A stretch of 64,000 nucleotides of DNA from Cynocephalus volans (GCF_027409185.1 NC_084471.1:10148035-10212034), one strand, 5' to 3'; positions 33,718 to 46,249 are shown, counted from the stretch's first letter. Numbers and translations: made by a program. Notes: generated by a model not told the origin, from the letters alone.

Positions 33718-34673
33718 TAATGGGTTTAATTGTGTGTCTGTCCAAAATATATATTAAAGTCCTAACCCCTAGTACCTCAAAATGTGGCCTTATTTTGTTT
33801 TTTAATGTACAAAATGTTTCATTATATACTTTATTTTGTTTACTGTCTCAGTCCCCTACTGGAAGGACAGCTCCACAGGGCGAAGATTTTTTTTTTTTAT
33901 ACAATAATATTTATTTTTATTGAAAGACAATTGATTATATATTTGTGGGGTAAAAAATTGATTTTCAACACATGCCTACAATATGTGGTAATCAAATCAG
34001 GATAATCAGTATTTTCATCTTTACCAAACATAATCAATCTTGATACAATAATACTATCTAAAATGACTCTGGGTTTTTTCTTTTTTCTTTTATTGGTTGT
34101 GAATATTCATGAGATACAAAGCTGACTGTCACCCCTCATGCACAAGATGTGAAGGCCAGATTCAAACTGGAAGCACACCCATTACCACAAATTGCATTTG
34201 TACCCTGTGTCTCCCACCTAATTATCCCCAACCTCCCTCCCTTCCCTTCTCCCTTTCCCCTCCACTCCACTTTGTAACCCAAAGTGTTCTCTCAAAATAT
34301 GGCCTTATTTGGAGACAGTCTTTGCTGATTTAACCAAGATGACATCATTAGGATAGGCCCTAATCCAGTATGACTCATGTAGTTATAAAAGGAAAAATTT
34401 GGACACAGATATAGAGAAGATGATGTGAAGACACACAAAAAGAATACCATCTGAAAGCAGAGATTGGGATTATCCTGTCACAAATCAAGGAATGCTTGGA
34501 GCTACCAGAACCTGGAAGAGACAAGGAAGGATCTTTCCCCTACAGGTTTCAGAGGGAGCACGGCCCTGCCAACACGACTTCCAAATTCCAGCCTATAGAA
34601 TTGTGAGGTAAACTTGTTCTAAGCCACCCAGTCAATTGTACTGTTAGTTACAGCAGCCCTAGGAAACTAACGC
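33718..34673 (+). mobile_element. MLT1B/C-like LTR with a later L1 3' insertion inside
   Basis: It opens TGTAATGGGTTTAATTGTGT and ends GCAGCCCTAGGAAACTAACGCA, the MLT1 pattern. An approximately 500-bp insert, part of it an antisense L1 3' end, is bounded by TCAAAATGTGGCCTTATTT (33776-33794) and TCAAAATATGGCCTTATTT (about 34292-34310), a target-site duplication. Confidence 0.8.
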
Positions 34674-35213
34674 AACTGATTTTCAACAAAAGTACAAAAG
34701 TAATTCAATAGAGAAAAGATAGTCTTTTTAACACATGGTCCTAAGAAAAACTAAACAGCCATTTGAAAAAAAAAAAAAAAAACAACTTTAATCCATACCT
34801 CACACCATACGAAAAATTACCTCAAAATGGATCATAGACCTAAATGCAAAGACCTAACACTATAAAACTTTTAGAAGAAAAAATAGGAAAAATATCTAAT
34901 CTTGGTTAGACAAAGATTTCTCAGAAATTACACTAAAAGCATGATCTATAAAAGAAAAAATTGATAAATTGAACTTTATCAAACAGAAGTTGAAGATGAT
35001 TGAAAAAAATTTCAACTCACATATTTAATAAAGAACATGTATTTAGAATATATAAGGAATACTCAAAACTCAAACAGGAAACAAACCAAAAAAAGGGGGG
35101 GGGCAAAAGACACATTACCAAAGAAGATATACAGATGAAAAACAAAACAAGTATGCAGAAAGATACTCAACATCATTAGTCATTAGAGGAATGTAAATTA
35201 AAACCACAATAAA

Positions 35214-35390
35214 GGGCCGGCCCCGTGGCTCACTCGGGAGAGTGCGGCGCTGATAGCACTGAGGCCACAGGTTCGGATCTTATATGGGGATGGCCGGTGT
35301 GCTCACTGGCTGATTGTGGTGCGGACTGCACCATGCTGAGGGTTGCAATCCCCTTACCGGTTAGAAAAAATAAATAAAAAACAAATAAAT
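35214..35390 (+). mobile_element. CYN dimeric SINE
   Basis: It starts GGGCCGGCCCCGTGGCTCAC and carries box B (GGTTCGGATC), the linker ATGGGGATGGCCGGTGTGCT and an A-rich tail. Target duplication AAACCACAATAAA / AAACCATAATAAA flanks it. Inserted in the host L1. Confidence 0.9.
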
Positions 35391-35937
35391 AAACCATAAT
35401 AAAATACTACCAGATACCTGTTAAATGGCTAAAAGTGGAAGTTTTTTTTATAAAGTTAAACATATACAATCCTACTCCTAGGTATATTTATCTAAGTGAA
35501 ATGAAAACTTATGTTTACACAAAAACCTGTATGTAAATGTTTATATTTATAGCAGCTTTGCCTGTAATTGCCAAAAACCAAAAACAACCCGAATGTCCTT
35601 TAACTCTGGTGAATAAGGAAACTTGTATATCCATTTAATGGAATACTACTCAGCAAAAAATAAATAAATAAAGGAGTGAAATTCGGATATACTCACTCAA
35701 CAACATGAATGAATCTCAAATGATTATGCTAAAGGAAAGAAGCCAGATTGAAAAGATTACATACTATACAATTCCATTTCTATAACATTCTAGAAGAGAC
35801 AAAACTGTAGGTATAAAACAAACAAACAAACAGATCAGTGGCTTCTACAGGATGGGGGTGGAGAAGGAGTTAACTACATAGCAGCATGGAGTAATAGAAC
35901 TATTCTAAATCTTGATATGTTGGTGATTACATGACTA

Positions 35938-36202
35938 TACAAGCATACTTCAAAAAGTTTATGGAGTTAGGCCCCGTGGCGCACTCGGGAGAGTGCAGCG
36001 CTTGGGAGCGCGGCAGCGAGCGGCGCGCTCGGATCCTATATAGGAATGGCCGGTGCGCTCACTGGCTGAGCGCGGTGCGGGCGACACCACACCAAGGGTT
36101 GCGATCCCCTTACCGGTCACAAAAAGACAAAAAAAAAAAAAAGTTTATGGAGTTAAAAGATAATATAAATCTTTAAACGAACTTTTTGAAGACCCCTCAT
36201 AT
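35938..36202. mobile_element. Mariner-like MITE split by a CYN SINE
   Basis: Left part 35938-35969 (ATACTTCAAAAAGTTTATGG) and right part about 36156-36202 (AACTTTTTGAAGACCCCTCA) are the two halves of the palindrome also seen at 29384. TA lies on both sides. Confidence 0.85.
35970..36137 (+). mobile_element. CYN SINE inserted in the mariner MITE
   Basis: The SINE starts GCCCCGTGGCGCACTCGGGA. Target duplication AAAAAGTTTATGGAGTTA is at 35952-35969 and again at 36138-36155. Young-looking copy with high CpG content. Confidence 0.93.
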
Positions 36203-36226
36203 GTGTCTGTCAGAACTTGCAGAACT

Positions 36227-36406
36227 TGGGCCAGACGGTGGCTCACTCAGGAGAGTGCGGTGCTGATAACACCAAGGCCATGGGTTCAGTTCCCTATATA
36301 GGGACGGCTGGTCCACTCACTGGCTGAGCGTGGTGCTGACAACACCAAGTAAAGAGTTAAGATCCCTTTACCGGTCATCTTTAAAAACAACAACAACAAA
36401 AAAAAA
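36227..36406 (+). mobile_element. CYN dimeric SINE
   Basis: It starts TGGGCCAGACGGTGGCTCAC and ends TTTACCGGTCATCTTTAAAA plus a tail. Duplication ACTTGCAGAACT (36215-36226) / CCTTGCAGAACT (36407-36418). Confidence 0.9.
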
Positions 36407-36479
36407 CCTTGCAGAACTGTACACTAAAATGAGTGAATTTTACAGTATGTAAATTAAACCTTGTTGGGAAAATAGAATA

Positions 36480-36905
36480 GTTTGGTCAGAGACCTCTCTT
36501 TGGGTCTGGTTGGGTGTGGTTCAGCACATCCTTTTTTAAAAAATTGTGTGTGGGGGGGCAGAATTAGTGTGCATGCACACCAATGTATCTTTTTAGTTTT
36601 GTTGCTATTGTTGTGTTCTTCAGAGAGTTTGTGAAGCAGGCTGGCTGGCGGTTTACTGCCTCTGGCAGCCGCTGCCACCATGAGCAGCCATGGCTTCCAA
36701 GGACCTGTTTGCCGGTTACCTAGCTCATAGACCTGTGTGTGAGGAGTCTGGTCACCCAGCCTGGCATGTGAGGGGTTTATGACCCAGTCTGGACAACAAG
36801 CTTGAGAGGTCTGTGAGCCCCAGACCCAGCCCTAGCTAGACAATTGGCATCAAGAACAGGATTAAGAGTGCCACAATTGGCTATGTTGGCAGGATTCCGA
36901 CATTA
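36480..36905. other. Possible LTR/retroviral leader remnant
   Basis: Sequence with repeated GAGGAGTCTGG / GAGGGGTTTATGACCCAG / GAGAGGTCTGTGAGCCCCAG phrases, then ATTGGCATCAAGAACAGG. It loosely recalls an LTR end followed by a primer-binding site. Not identified. Confidence 0.25.
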
Positions 36906-37091
36906 GCCGTAGCTCAACAATCACCATTAAAGAACTGAAACATTACGCTGAATGAAAGAAGCCACAGAAGGTAAAAAGAATTCCAATTATGGGAACTAAA
37001 GAAACATGGATACTATTTATGATCTAACATTTGTAAAAATACCATATTATAATATTATGATGAGTCTGTACTATGTAGACCCAGAAATGTT

Positions 37092-37343
37092 CACAGTTGT
37101 CCCTCAGTATCCACAGAGCACTTGTTCCAAGACTCCCTCGAATACCAATATCATGAATGCTCAAGTCCCTGATATAAAATGGCGTACTATTTGAATATAA
37201 CCTATGCAACCCTCCTGTATACTTTACTGTTGTTTTTTATTTGTATTATTTTTTATTGTTTTTTTTTTTCTCTCCAATATTTTCAATCCATGGTTGGTTG
37301 AATCCATGGATGAGGAACCTGCAGACATAGAGGGCCAACAATG
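37092..37343. mobile_element. MER2 (Tigger-related) DNA transposon
   Basis: The ends CAGTTGTCCCTCAGTATCC and GAGGGCCAACAATG are inverted repeats. The middle contains ATATAAAATGGCGTACTATT and GGTTGGTTGAATCCATGGAT, diagnostic of MER2 as I know it. Confidence 0.88.
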
Positions 37344-37344
37344 T

Positions 37345-37635
37345 ATCATTCAGTTATTTACTCTCCAAATATTTCTCCAACACATATTATGTGCTGGGAC
37401 AACAACGACTTATAATCTAGAGGGGGAAATGAGACAGAAAACAAATAAATAAATGGAGAAATAAAAGAGAATTCTAGAGTGTGGTAAATACTCTGAACAA
37501 AACCAAAAGGTGATGTATTATAGAATCCAGGGAAGAACTCTCTGAGGTACCATTTGAGTTGAAACCTGAAGGATAAGCAGGAGCCAGCCCAGCAAGGAAT
37601 GAGGGTAGAGAGCCATGGGAACTCACACAACGCAA
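37345..37635 (+). repeat. L2 fragment
   Basis: L2 text: CACATATTATGTGCTGGGAC, then GAACTCTCTGAGGTACCATT, then AACCTGAAGGATAAGCAGGAG. Confidence 0.7.
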
Positions 37636-37639
37636 CAGC

Positions 37640-38294
37640 AAAAAGACAGAAACAAACAAAAAAAACCTGATTAAAAAATGGGCAAATGACCTGAACAGAC
37701 ATTTTTCCAAAGACGACATACAAATGGCCAACAGGTATATGAAAAGGTGCTCAACATCACTAATCATCAGGGAAATGCAAATCAAAACCAAATGAGCTAT
37801 AACTTCACGGCTGTTAGGATGGCTATTATCAAAAAGACAAGAGATGACAAGTACTGGCAAGGGTGTGGAGAAAAGAGAACTCTTGTATGTTGTGGGAATG
37901 CACACTGCTACAGCTATTATGGAAAACAGCATGGATGTTCCTCAAAAAATTAAAAATAGAACTAGCATATGATCCAGCAATCCCACTTCTGGGTATATAG
38001 TAGATTGAATTATGTCCCCCTAAAACTCCCTGAAGCTTGAATTGTGTCTCCCAAGTTTTATGTATTAGAACCTTAGCCCCCACTGTGATTGTTAAGAAGG
38101 TGGGAAATCCTATTTTGGTAATTGAAAGGTGGAGTCTTGAGGAGGTGAATGGATTGTAGGACTTGCCAGAGGGAATGGATTAAAAATGGTGGTCAGGGGT
38201 GTGGTTCTGAGGGCTTTAAAAAGAAGAGTCTGTTTTTCTCCCTCTCCCTCTCCCTCTCCCCCTCCTCCTCCCCCTCCCCCCTCCCTCCCCCCCT

Positions 38295-38367
<73 letters not shown>

Positions 38368-38815
38368 TCTCTCTCTCTCTCTCGCTTCCTCTCACCATGT
38401 GATCTGCTTGTACCTGCCGGCTGCCTGCTGCTTTCCGCCATGAGTAGAAGCAGCCTGAGGCCTGCGCCAGACGCAGCTGTCCCAGAATTGTAAACTTCTG
38501 TTCTTTACAAATTACCCAGTCTCATGTATTCTGTTATAACAGCATAAAATGGACTAATACTGGCTATATATCCAAATAAAATGAAATCAGTATCTCAAAG
38601 AGATATCCCCCATGTTCATTGCAGCATTATTCACAATTGCCAAGATACGGAAACAATCAATCTTAAGTGTTCTCACCACACACAAAAGGTAATAGATATG
38701 ATGTGTTAACTTGGTTGTCATAGTCATTTTACAGTGTATACATATGCAAATCACCATTTTGTACACCTTCAATATATACAATTTTTATTGTCAATATACC
38801 TCAATAAAGCCGGTG
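37640..38815 (+). mobile_element. L1 3' end interrupted by an LTR
   Basis: The left part (AAAAAATGGGCAAATGACCT) runs to GGGTATATA near 37999. The right part resumes CTATATATCCAAATAAAATG and ends near 38815 with CAATATACCTCAATAAAG followed by a G-run (38815-38828). Confidence 0.82.
38000..38563 (+). mobile_element. MaLR-type LTR with a long CT microsatellite
   Basis: Same family as 22534-22967 (shared GAAGCTTGAAT, AATTGAAAGGTGGAG and TTAAAAATGGTGGTCAGGGG). Its pyrimidine-rich centre has expanded to about 85 nt of (CT)n at 38299-38383. The end AGCATAAAATGGACTAATAC is MLT1-like. It is flanked by TATATA-type L1 sequence. Confidence 0.75.
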
Positions 38816-38824
38816 GGGGGGGGG

Positions 38825-39440
38825 GGGGATGTGACAATGAACAAAGGCTCTGAGGTGAGGAAGACCGTGGAGGAACAGAAAGCAGTCCAGTGTAACTGAA
38901 ACAATGAACAAGGGACATAGTGGTAAAATATTGGAGAGGTAGAGGCACCCAGATCACCAAGGGGCTGTAGGCCACAGTGAAGAATTTATATTCTAAGAAT
39001 AATGGGAATCCACAAAAGCATCCTAAACACGGTGGTAGTGCGATCCAACGTATGTTTTAAAAAATAAGTTTGGCTGCTACATGACGAATGGCTTGTAGAG
39101 ACAAGAGTGGATGCATGGAGACAAGTCTGGAAGTGCGTGAAAGAGATTATGGAGAGTGAGACCGAAGCGTTGAGAGTGGACATGAAGAGAAGTAAATGCA
39201 CTCAAGACACAGTTGGAGGTAAAATCAACCAGCCTTGCTGCTGGGTTGGATGTGCGGAATGAGAGAAAGGGAATGAGAGAAAAGGAGTGAGAGAAAGGGA
39301 GCAATCCAAAGCGAGGCCTAGGTTTCTGGTCTGAAATCTTGGGTGTATTATGTCATTTACTAATATGAGAGAAATTGGAAAAGATAAGGGTTTGGGAGAG
39401 AAGGAAATTAAGAGTTTGAGGTAATTTAAATGCTTATTAG
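38825..39440 (+). repeat. L2 fragment
   Basis: L2-type text including GTAGGCCACAGTGAAGAATT and GAAGAGAAGTAAATGCACTC. Low confidence on ends. Confidence 0.55.
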
Positions 39441-39453
39441 AAATCCAAGTGGA

Positions 39454-39628
39454 GGGCTGGCCCATGGCTCACTTGGGAGAGTGCGGTGCTGATAGCACGA
39501 AGGCCACGGGTTCAGATCCCTATATAGGGATGGCCAGTTAGCTCACTTGGGAGAGTGTGGTGCTGACAACACCATGTCAAGGGTTAAGATCCCCTTACCG
39601 ATCATCTTTTGAAAATAAATAAATAAAT
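39454..39628 (+). mobile_element. CYN dimeric SINE
   Basis: It starts GGGCTGGCCCATGGCTCACT and contains the linker CCCTATATAGGGATGGCCAG. Duplication AAATCCAAGTGGA (39441-39453) / AAATCTAAGTGGA (39629-39641). Confidence 0.92.
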
Positions 39629-39727
39629 AAATCTAAGTGGAGATGTTAAGTAGGTGATTGGATGTACAGGTCTACGTCTTTGGGGAGATGTCAGAGCTAG
39701 AGATACGAACTTTGGAGTTTTCATTCA

Positions 39728-40960
39728 TCAATCCAATCAAGAAATATTTTTGAAGAACTCCTATGTGCCAGACATTGTTCTATGTGCTAGGGATAGGGAA
39801 GTAAGGCAAGATAGCCAAGTTCTTTCTTTCATGAATCTGCAGTTTCCTCAACTGTAAAATGGGGATAACATCTGTCATTTATGAGGCTTAAATGAGGAAA
39901 TGTAAATAAATACTTATCACAATACCTGGCATATAGTATGTGCTTAATAAATAACAGCTATTATTATTAGTGACAGAAAACAGACAATAAATAAGTAAAT
40001 GAATAAAACAAGAGTAATAGTACATGCTATGAAAAAATTAAAACAGAATAGGCTACAGTGTGACAGGAAGGGGCAGAGGGTCTATTTTTGATAGGTGGTT
40101 AGGGAAGGCCTCTCTGAGATGACATTTCAGCTGACACCAGAATAACGCAGAAGGAACCAGCTCTGCAAAGATCTAGAAGAGCAGCCCAAGCAAAGTGATG
40201 AGGGAGAAGGTAGCAGGTAACACTGGAAGTAAGTACTAGAATATGGAGGGCCTAACAGCCACAGCAAAGATTCTGGATTGATTTTAAGTGTAATGGGAAG
40301 CCACTGTGAAGAGTCTCATCAGTGAAGAGCTCTGAGCAGAGAAATGACATGATCTGACAGGTCTTTAGAGAACTCACATTAGCTGCTATGTGAAGCATGA
40401 ATTACAGAAGGGTTAAGAGTGGAAGCTATTATAGTTGCCCAGGTGAGAAATGGTATTTTGGACTAAAATTGTTGAGATGGTGAGAAGTAACTAGAATCTG
40501 GATATAACCTGGAGGTGCAAAGGCAGATAATGGAAAGAATTAATGAGATCTTTAAGGTTTTTGATGTGAGCAACTGTGCAGGTCCCATTAACCAAGATGA
40601 AGGAAGACTAGGGGAGAAGAGATTTCGGGGGAGTCAGAAATCAAGAGATCTGCTTTGGCCATGTTAAGTAGAGATGCCTGTTAGATCCCTAAGAGGAGAG
40701 TAAAGTAGGCAATTGTATATAAGGGCATGGAGTTCACAGAAAATATAATTGAAGATATGAATTTGGGAGTCATCAGCATATAGCAGGACTAGATGTCATC
40801 ATCAAAGAGAGAATGCAGAGTAGGGGGCCTACGACCAAATCATTCCATCATTTAGAAGTTAGACAGAAAATGAGGCAGGAAATAAAATTTGAGAAGTGGC
40901 TCATGAAATAGAAGGAAAACCAGTAGTGTCTGATGTTGTAAAAAACAAGAGAAGTGTTTC
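39728..40960 (+). repeat. L2 fragments
   Basis: Good L2 text: TTTGAAGAACTCCTATGTGC, GGAAGGCCTCTCTGAGATGA, GTGTAATGGGAAGCCACTGT and TTGCCCAGGTGAGAAATGGT. Confidence 0.7.
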
Positions 40961-40971
40961 CAGAGGAGCAC

Positions 40972-41255
40972 TATGGTTTAAATGTATCCCCTCCAAAATT
41001 CTGGTGTTGCCAATGTGACAGTATTAAGAAGTGGGGCCTTTAAGAGGTGATTAGGCCATGAGGGCTCCTCTGTTGTGAATGGGATCAGGTGCCCTTGTAA
41101 AGGTGCTGGATGGAGGGAATTGGTTCTCTTGCCCTTCTGCCATGAGGACCCAGCAAGAAGCCCCTCACCAGACCACATACTGGCACCTTGATCTTGAATC
41201 TCCTTGCCTCCAGAATTGTGAGAAATAAATTTCTGTTTTTTATAAATCATCCAAT
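40972..41255 (+). mobile_element. MLT1/MST-like LTR
   Basis: TATGGTTTAAATGTATCCCC, GTGGGGCCTTTAAGAGGTGA, CTTGATCTTGAATCTCC and AAATAAATTTCTGTTTTTTA follow the MaLR LTR order. It is truncated at a T-run (41259-41281). Confidence 0.8.
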
Positions 41256-41324
41256 CTTTTTTTTTTTTTTTTTTTTTTTTTTAATGCCCCAGCACATGCT
41301 TGGTCTATCCAAAGAGTCAATCCA

Positions 41325-41496
41325 GGGGCTGAGCCCGTGGCGCACTCGGTAGCGTGCTGCGCTAGCAGCGCGGCGACGCTCCCGCCGCCGCGGGTTCAGA
41401 TCCTATATAAGGATGAGCGGTGCACTCCCTGGCTGAGCGCCCGTCACGGAAAAAAAAACAAAAACAAAAACAAAAAAAACAAAAACAAAAAAAAAC
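41325..41496 (+). mobile_element. CYN SINE, GC-rich hybrid form
   Basis: It starts GGGGCTGAGCCCGTGGCGCA. Its middle has GCGACGCTCCCGCCGCCGCG, and the 3' half is shortened to TGAGCGCCCGTCACG. Duplication AAAGAGTCAATCCA (41311-41324 and 41497-41510) is perfect. Confidence 0.93.
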
Positions 41497-41559
41497 AAAG
41501 AGTCAATCCAGCACAGATGAAGTTCATTAGATCCCATGAATACACTCGTTCTCACCACA

Positions 41560-43418
41560 TCTGACTCCTCAGTAGCACTGCAGCTCTGTAACCACTTTCT
41601 CCTCCTTGAAACACTCTCTTCTCTGGGTATCTAAGTGTTATGATCCTTTGGTTTTCCTTGTGCCTTCTGGCTGTTGCTTCTTAGTCTCCATTCCCAGTTC
41701 CTCCTCCTCTGCCTGTTCTTAAAATGCCTTAATGTTTGTCCTTGACCCTCCTCTAGTTCTCTGCAATTTCTTGGAGCTTCTCATTTACCCTCATGGCTTC
41801 AATCAACACCTACAGGCAGCCAGCTCTGATTTCTATCTCTAAAACATTTCTCTCTGAACCTCAGACCTGCACATCCAGCTGCCCACTGGGTAGCTCCTCC
41901 ACATTCTTCAAATTTACCACACCCCCAAATTAACTCATCATCTTCCCTCAGGAACTTGATCCTCTTTCCAGTGGAAATTGCCATTACAACCTACCCACTC
42001 TCTTTCTCTAGTCAGGACTTCAGCATCGTGTTTAATGGATTATCCGTCTATCCCCCTCAATGATTAGGCCTTTCCTAATGTTTTTTGAAACTTTTTCTCT
42101 TACAACGTGTTGCTGCTTCCCAGTGGAACTGTCATCATTTCTCACCAGCATGATTATTACAAGACTCTACTGGGACCTCTGCCTCCAGTCTTGCACCTTC
42201 CCCCATCCACTCTGTACCCTGCAGCCACAAAAATCCTTTTAAAATGCAACTGACCATTTCCTTCCCCTCCTTAAAACCTTTTTTCTTCTCTTTGCTTTTA
42301 GGAAAAAGTCAAAGTTTGCTAACTTGTTATATAAGACCCTGCATGACCTAATAGCCCCTGCTAGCCTCTGCAGCCTCATCCCTCAACACCTACCGAGTCT
42401 CACAAGCCCTCAATAGGCTGTATGCTCCAACCATACTATACTTCTTATGGATCTTGGAACCTACCTGCTTTCTCTCACAGCATGCTGCTAAATGAGGCAA
42501 TTACTCAGCAGTATGTAAAGAAAGCCTTGAAACTTGGCCCCCACCAAACTCCATGATAAGGCAGCTGGTGGCACTAAACTTCTAGAACACGTTCCCCTTC
42601 CAGTCACTCCAGTCACTCTTGTTAAAAATGTTTAATATTCACATCGCCCTTTATATCTCCCTTAGTGTCAAAAGACAACTGAGGTGAACACCCACTGTAT
42701 CATCCAAATTTCTCCACCCACCCACCCCAACTGGAATTAGCAGAAGAGCAAAACAACTCCAATAATCATACTCCACCATGAGTTCCATTCCTGCTCCTAC
42801 AAGGTTTGCAGCTGGGGCTGCTTTCCTTTCCCTGAGTCAATATTTTCTTTGTAACCAGAGATAGTGTTCCTTTAGGCATGATTTGGGCGTGATAATGTAA
42901 GGTAGAACACAGAGGGTGAAAACACAGAAGAGAGAAACAGAAACCTCATCCTAGAATTCAGCAAGCTCAGGTGCGGTCCTCTCCTTCCTGCACAGCAGTA
43001 CCAGTTAAGTGCAGCTCTCCTATGTAGGCTTGCTCACACTCATAACCATGCCCATCCCCTCTAGGTCTTCGTGTAAAAAAAAAATAGTAAAATAAACAAT
43101 CGTCCACGTATTCTGGTTACTTACCTGAGTCCCTCCTAGGATCACTCCCCTAATATTTCCAGTCTGGCAATCTCTGAGTGGTGATAAGGAAAGCAAAAGC
43201 AAGGTAACTGTGTGGACCATCTGTTATTCCCACCACTGGGGGAGGGGGAGGACAACCCCCTTGGGAGTAAAAATGAAACAAATACTGGTTAGCTAACTGC
43301 AGCTCAATATTCAGGTAGCTCTGAAAAATAGCAGATGAAAGTTTTTGAGGAAAATAAAGCTCTTTGAGGGTTGACTGACAGAAAAGGTCACTGAGAAATT
43401 TATATTTAAAGTTTTATA
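41560..43418. repeat. L2-like stretch, then unassigned intron sequence
   Basis: About 41560-42700 shows L2-type antisense text (CTTCTCATTTACCCTCATGG; AAAACCTTTTTTCTTCTCTTTG; ATAAGACCCTGCATGACC). I see nothing in about 42700-43418. Confidence 0.45.
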
Positions 43419-43520
43419 CACATATATATATTTTTTGGTGGCTGGCTGGTACAGGGATCTGAAACCATGACCTTGGTGTTACAAGACGGCGCTCTAACCA
43501 ACTGAGCAACCGGCCAGCCC
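43419..43520 (-). mobile_element. tRNA-Ile-like SINE monomer
   Basis: The - strand reads GGGCTGGCCGGTTGCTCAGT and then box B. Duplication TTAAAGTTTTATA at 43406-43418 and 43521-43533. Confidence 0.9.
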
Positions 43521-43779
43521 TTAAAGTTTTATATTAACATAGGAGCTTAGGGCACTTAAAAGGAGATCATAAATATAGTTCCTATTTCTCATATAATTAA
43601 ACCATAGAAGTCAACAAACTATCTGGCATACCATCTATATAATTAATTTCTGAGAATTTTTCATTTGCAGATATGAAAATACCTATATAATAACCGTAAA
43701 GAATGGTAATCTGATCCTATTTTACTTTGTGTCAGTGAGTGGATGAAGGCATTAGAAGGAAGGTACCTAGGAAAGAAGG

Positions 43780-43950
43780 AATAGTAGTATTTATTGAGCA
43801 TTTATTGTACTGCTAAGCACTCACATACAATATCCCCATTTTACACCTGAGAAAACCACCTGAGAGATTAAGCATCTTGCCCATATCAAACGGTCAGTAA
43901 ATCAGGACTGACTTCTAAACAGTTCCACTATACCACACTGACTAGCACAA
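43780..43950. repeat. MIR
   Basis: TTATTGAGCATTTATTGTAC, CCCCATTTTACACCTGAGAA and CTTGCCCATATCAAACGGTC are MIR-type. Confidence 0.7.
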
Positions 43951-44871
43951 CTATAGTTGTCAATTTTGCAGGACAATTTCCAGGAAAGACCATGATACCT
44001 GTGCACGTGCAGAACAAAATATCTTGACTTGGGATATAAGGCCTACTGAGAGCCAGCCAGGGTTAAAACACAAAGCAACTGTATTAAAAAACATCAATTT
44101 TTGTGAAAATTCAAAATTAAATGGGTAAGTTAGGAGAGAATGGCGCGGTCCATGCCATGGCGGGGTCCTGAAAAGAATAGCTTGGGCTGCCCTTTCCAAG
44201 TTGGCAAGGCCCCGGAAGGAGAGCTCCTGGCAGGGCCACGGCTATCAGCACTTGCTTTCACTGTAAAGATCTCTGCCTCGGCATAGTGGTGCTGCTTTTG
44301 CTATCTCTTTTGATGTTTTGGTCAGCGTGGCAGTTTCCTGAGTTTCCAAAAGATGCAAAAAATGACACACAAACAGTTGTTGTCATAAAATTAGATTATC
44401 CCACAAAAGATCTGGGAAGATTGAACAATTCCAAATTGTCCCTTTTGAGTCAATTTATTACACCAACAGATGTTTTAAAAACACCTTATGAGTAGCCATG
44501 ACCAATTGTTTTTACCGAAGAAATTAATAAACAGTAGAAATCCCCATCCTCCTCCCACCATCTGGGTAAATGGTTATATGGGTTATAAAATGGGAAAAGG
44601 AAAAATTTGGTACCCTCCTAGGGGATGTCCTAAATATGACTTAAGTTGGCAAATGTCACTTACAGGGGATTACATTAATGGTAAGAGAATGGTTGGAATT
44701 AATGGAAAAAGATACTATAGAAAGAATTAAGTTTATGAGAAAGAATGCGTAGAAACCCTGTTACTCATTGGTGTCCTAAGTTAAATAAAAACATCTTAGC
44801 AAGATATTGGGACAAAAACATATGATGCACAACTTTCCCTCCTAAAGATAAAGATTATAGATGGAATTTTG

Positions 44872-45351
<480 letters not shown>

Positions 45352-46249
45352 TATAGATGGAATTTTGAATGCACCTGGTTTTGTGAGGGACGGTGCTGTG
45401 CACTTTGACACTTTACATTGGGCCACACAGCCGTTATATTAAGTACACGCATGATAAAGCTGTTCAAATATCCTTTATTCCTTTTCCAAATGAACAATAG
45501 GTTCTTGCCTATAGAAATATGAGAATCATTAAATCAAAGTTAAAAAATATATAAAGTTTGTTTAACACTTTGTAACCGCAATCACTGCCGTCTCAATTTT
45601 GAGTCAGACATATAATTTATGCTTGCTGTTAGTAATAAGTTTAAGGTTAATACGAGGGCAAGAAGAGAAACACAATGGTGAAAAACGTCAAGAACAGCGA
45701 GTCACAGACTAATCGACCACAGCAGATATAATCACCAGAAAGAATTGGCTGACCACCGAGTTTTATTTAACCTTGTGGATTATTAATTTTATGAGAACTG
45801 ACGTAATTTTAAGAAAAGTTTCTGTTTAACTATTGGTTTAATAATTTTAAAGGTTTATGTAGTTAAAATGCCCACATTAACCCCCCCGTGTTGTGTAACA
45901 AATAAAAATGCTGTTTTCAGTCTGAAGGCTGCTTCAGCTGCTTTAGCTGCTTTGGCTGCGACAGCGCTGACAGCCCGCAGGGTGAGAACATGCTTCAAAG
46001 GAACCGAGGTCTCTGCCTGTGTTTGTTATTTTCGCCGACTCCTCACCCCTTTTTTTAAGGGCCCCCAACTCGACTGGAGCTGGTCTCCAGCACCAGAATT
46101 CCCATATCACAAGAGCACATGAATTTCTCTAACAGAACCAAACCTATATTTAGAGATCATTAACTTCTTCAGTACTGGGGTGCAGGGCAAAGGGACTTGG
46201 AACAGTCATGAATGATGGATTTAGAAGAATCCTTTGAGTTCATCGACTT

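Larger units (their letters stand above)
32871..36470 (+). mobile_element. Long sense L1 hosting an LTR, a mariner MITE and several SINEs
   Basis: L1 ORF2 to 3' end in sense orientation, in pieces: about 32871-33717, 34674-35213, 35404-35937, 36203-36226 and 36407-36470. The L1 text runs on across each interruption, for example GACTATA / TGTGTCTGTCAGAACTTGCAGAACTG. Degraded, with no long ORF2 frame. Confidence 0.8.

Noticed and set aside
38149..38493. Ser/Leu or Arg/Glu repeat open frames
   Set aside because: Translation of the (CT)n microsatellite inside an LTR.
43036..43050. SGSM3 start exon at the - strand ATGAGTGTGAGC
   Set aside because: It would give ATGAGT/GTGAGC, one base short of the phase required by exon 24368-24453; joining it leads quickly to a stop.
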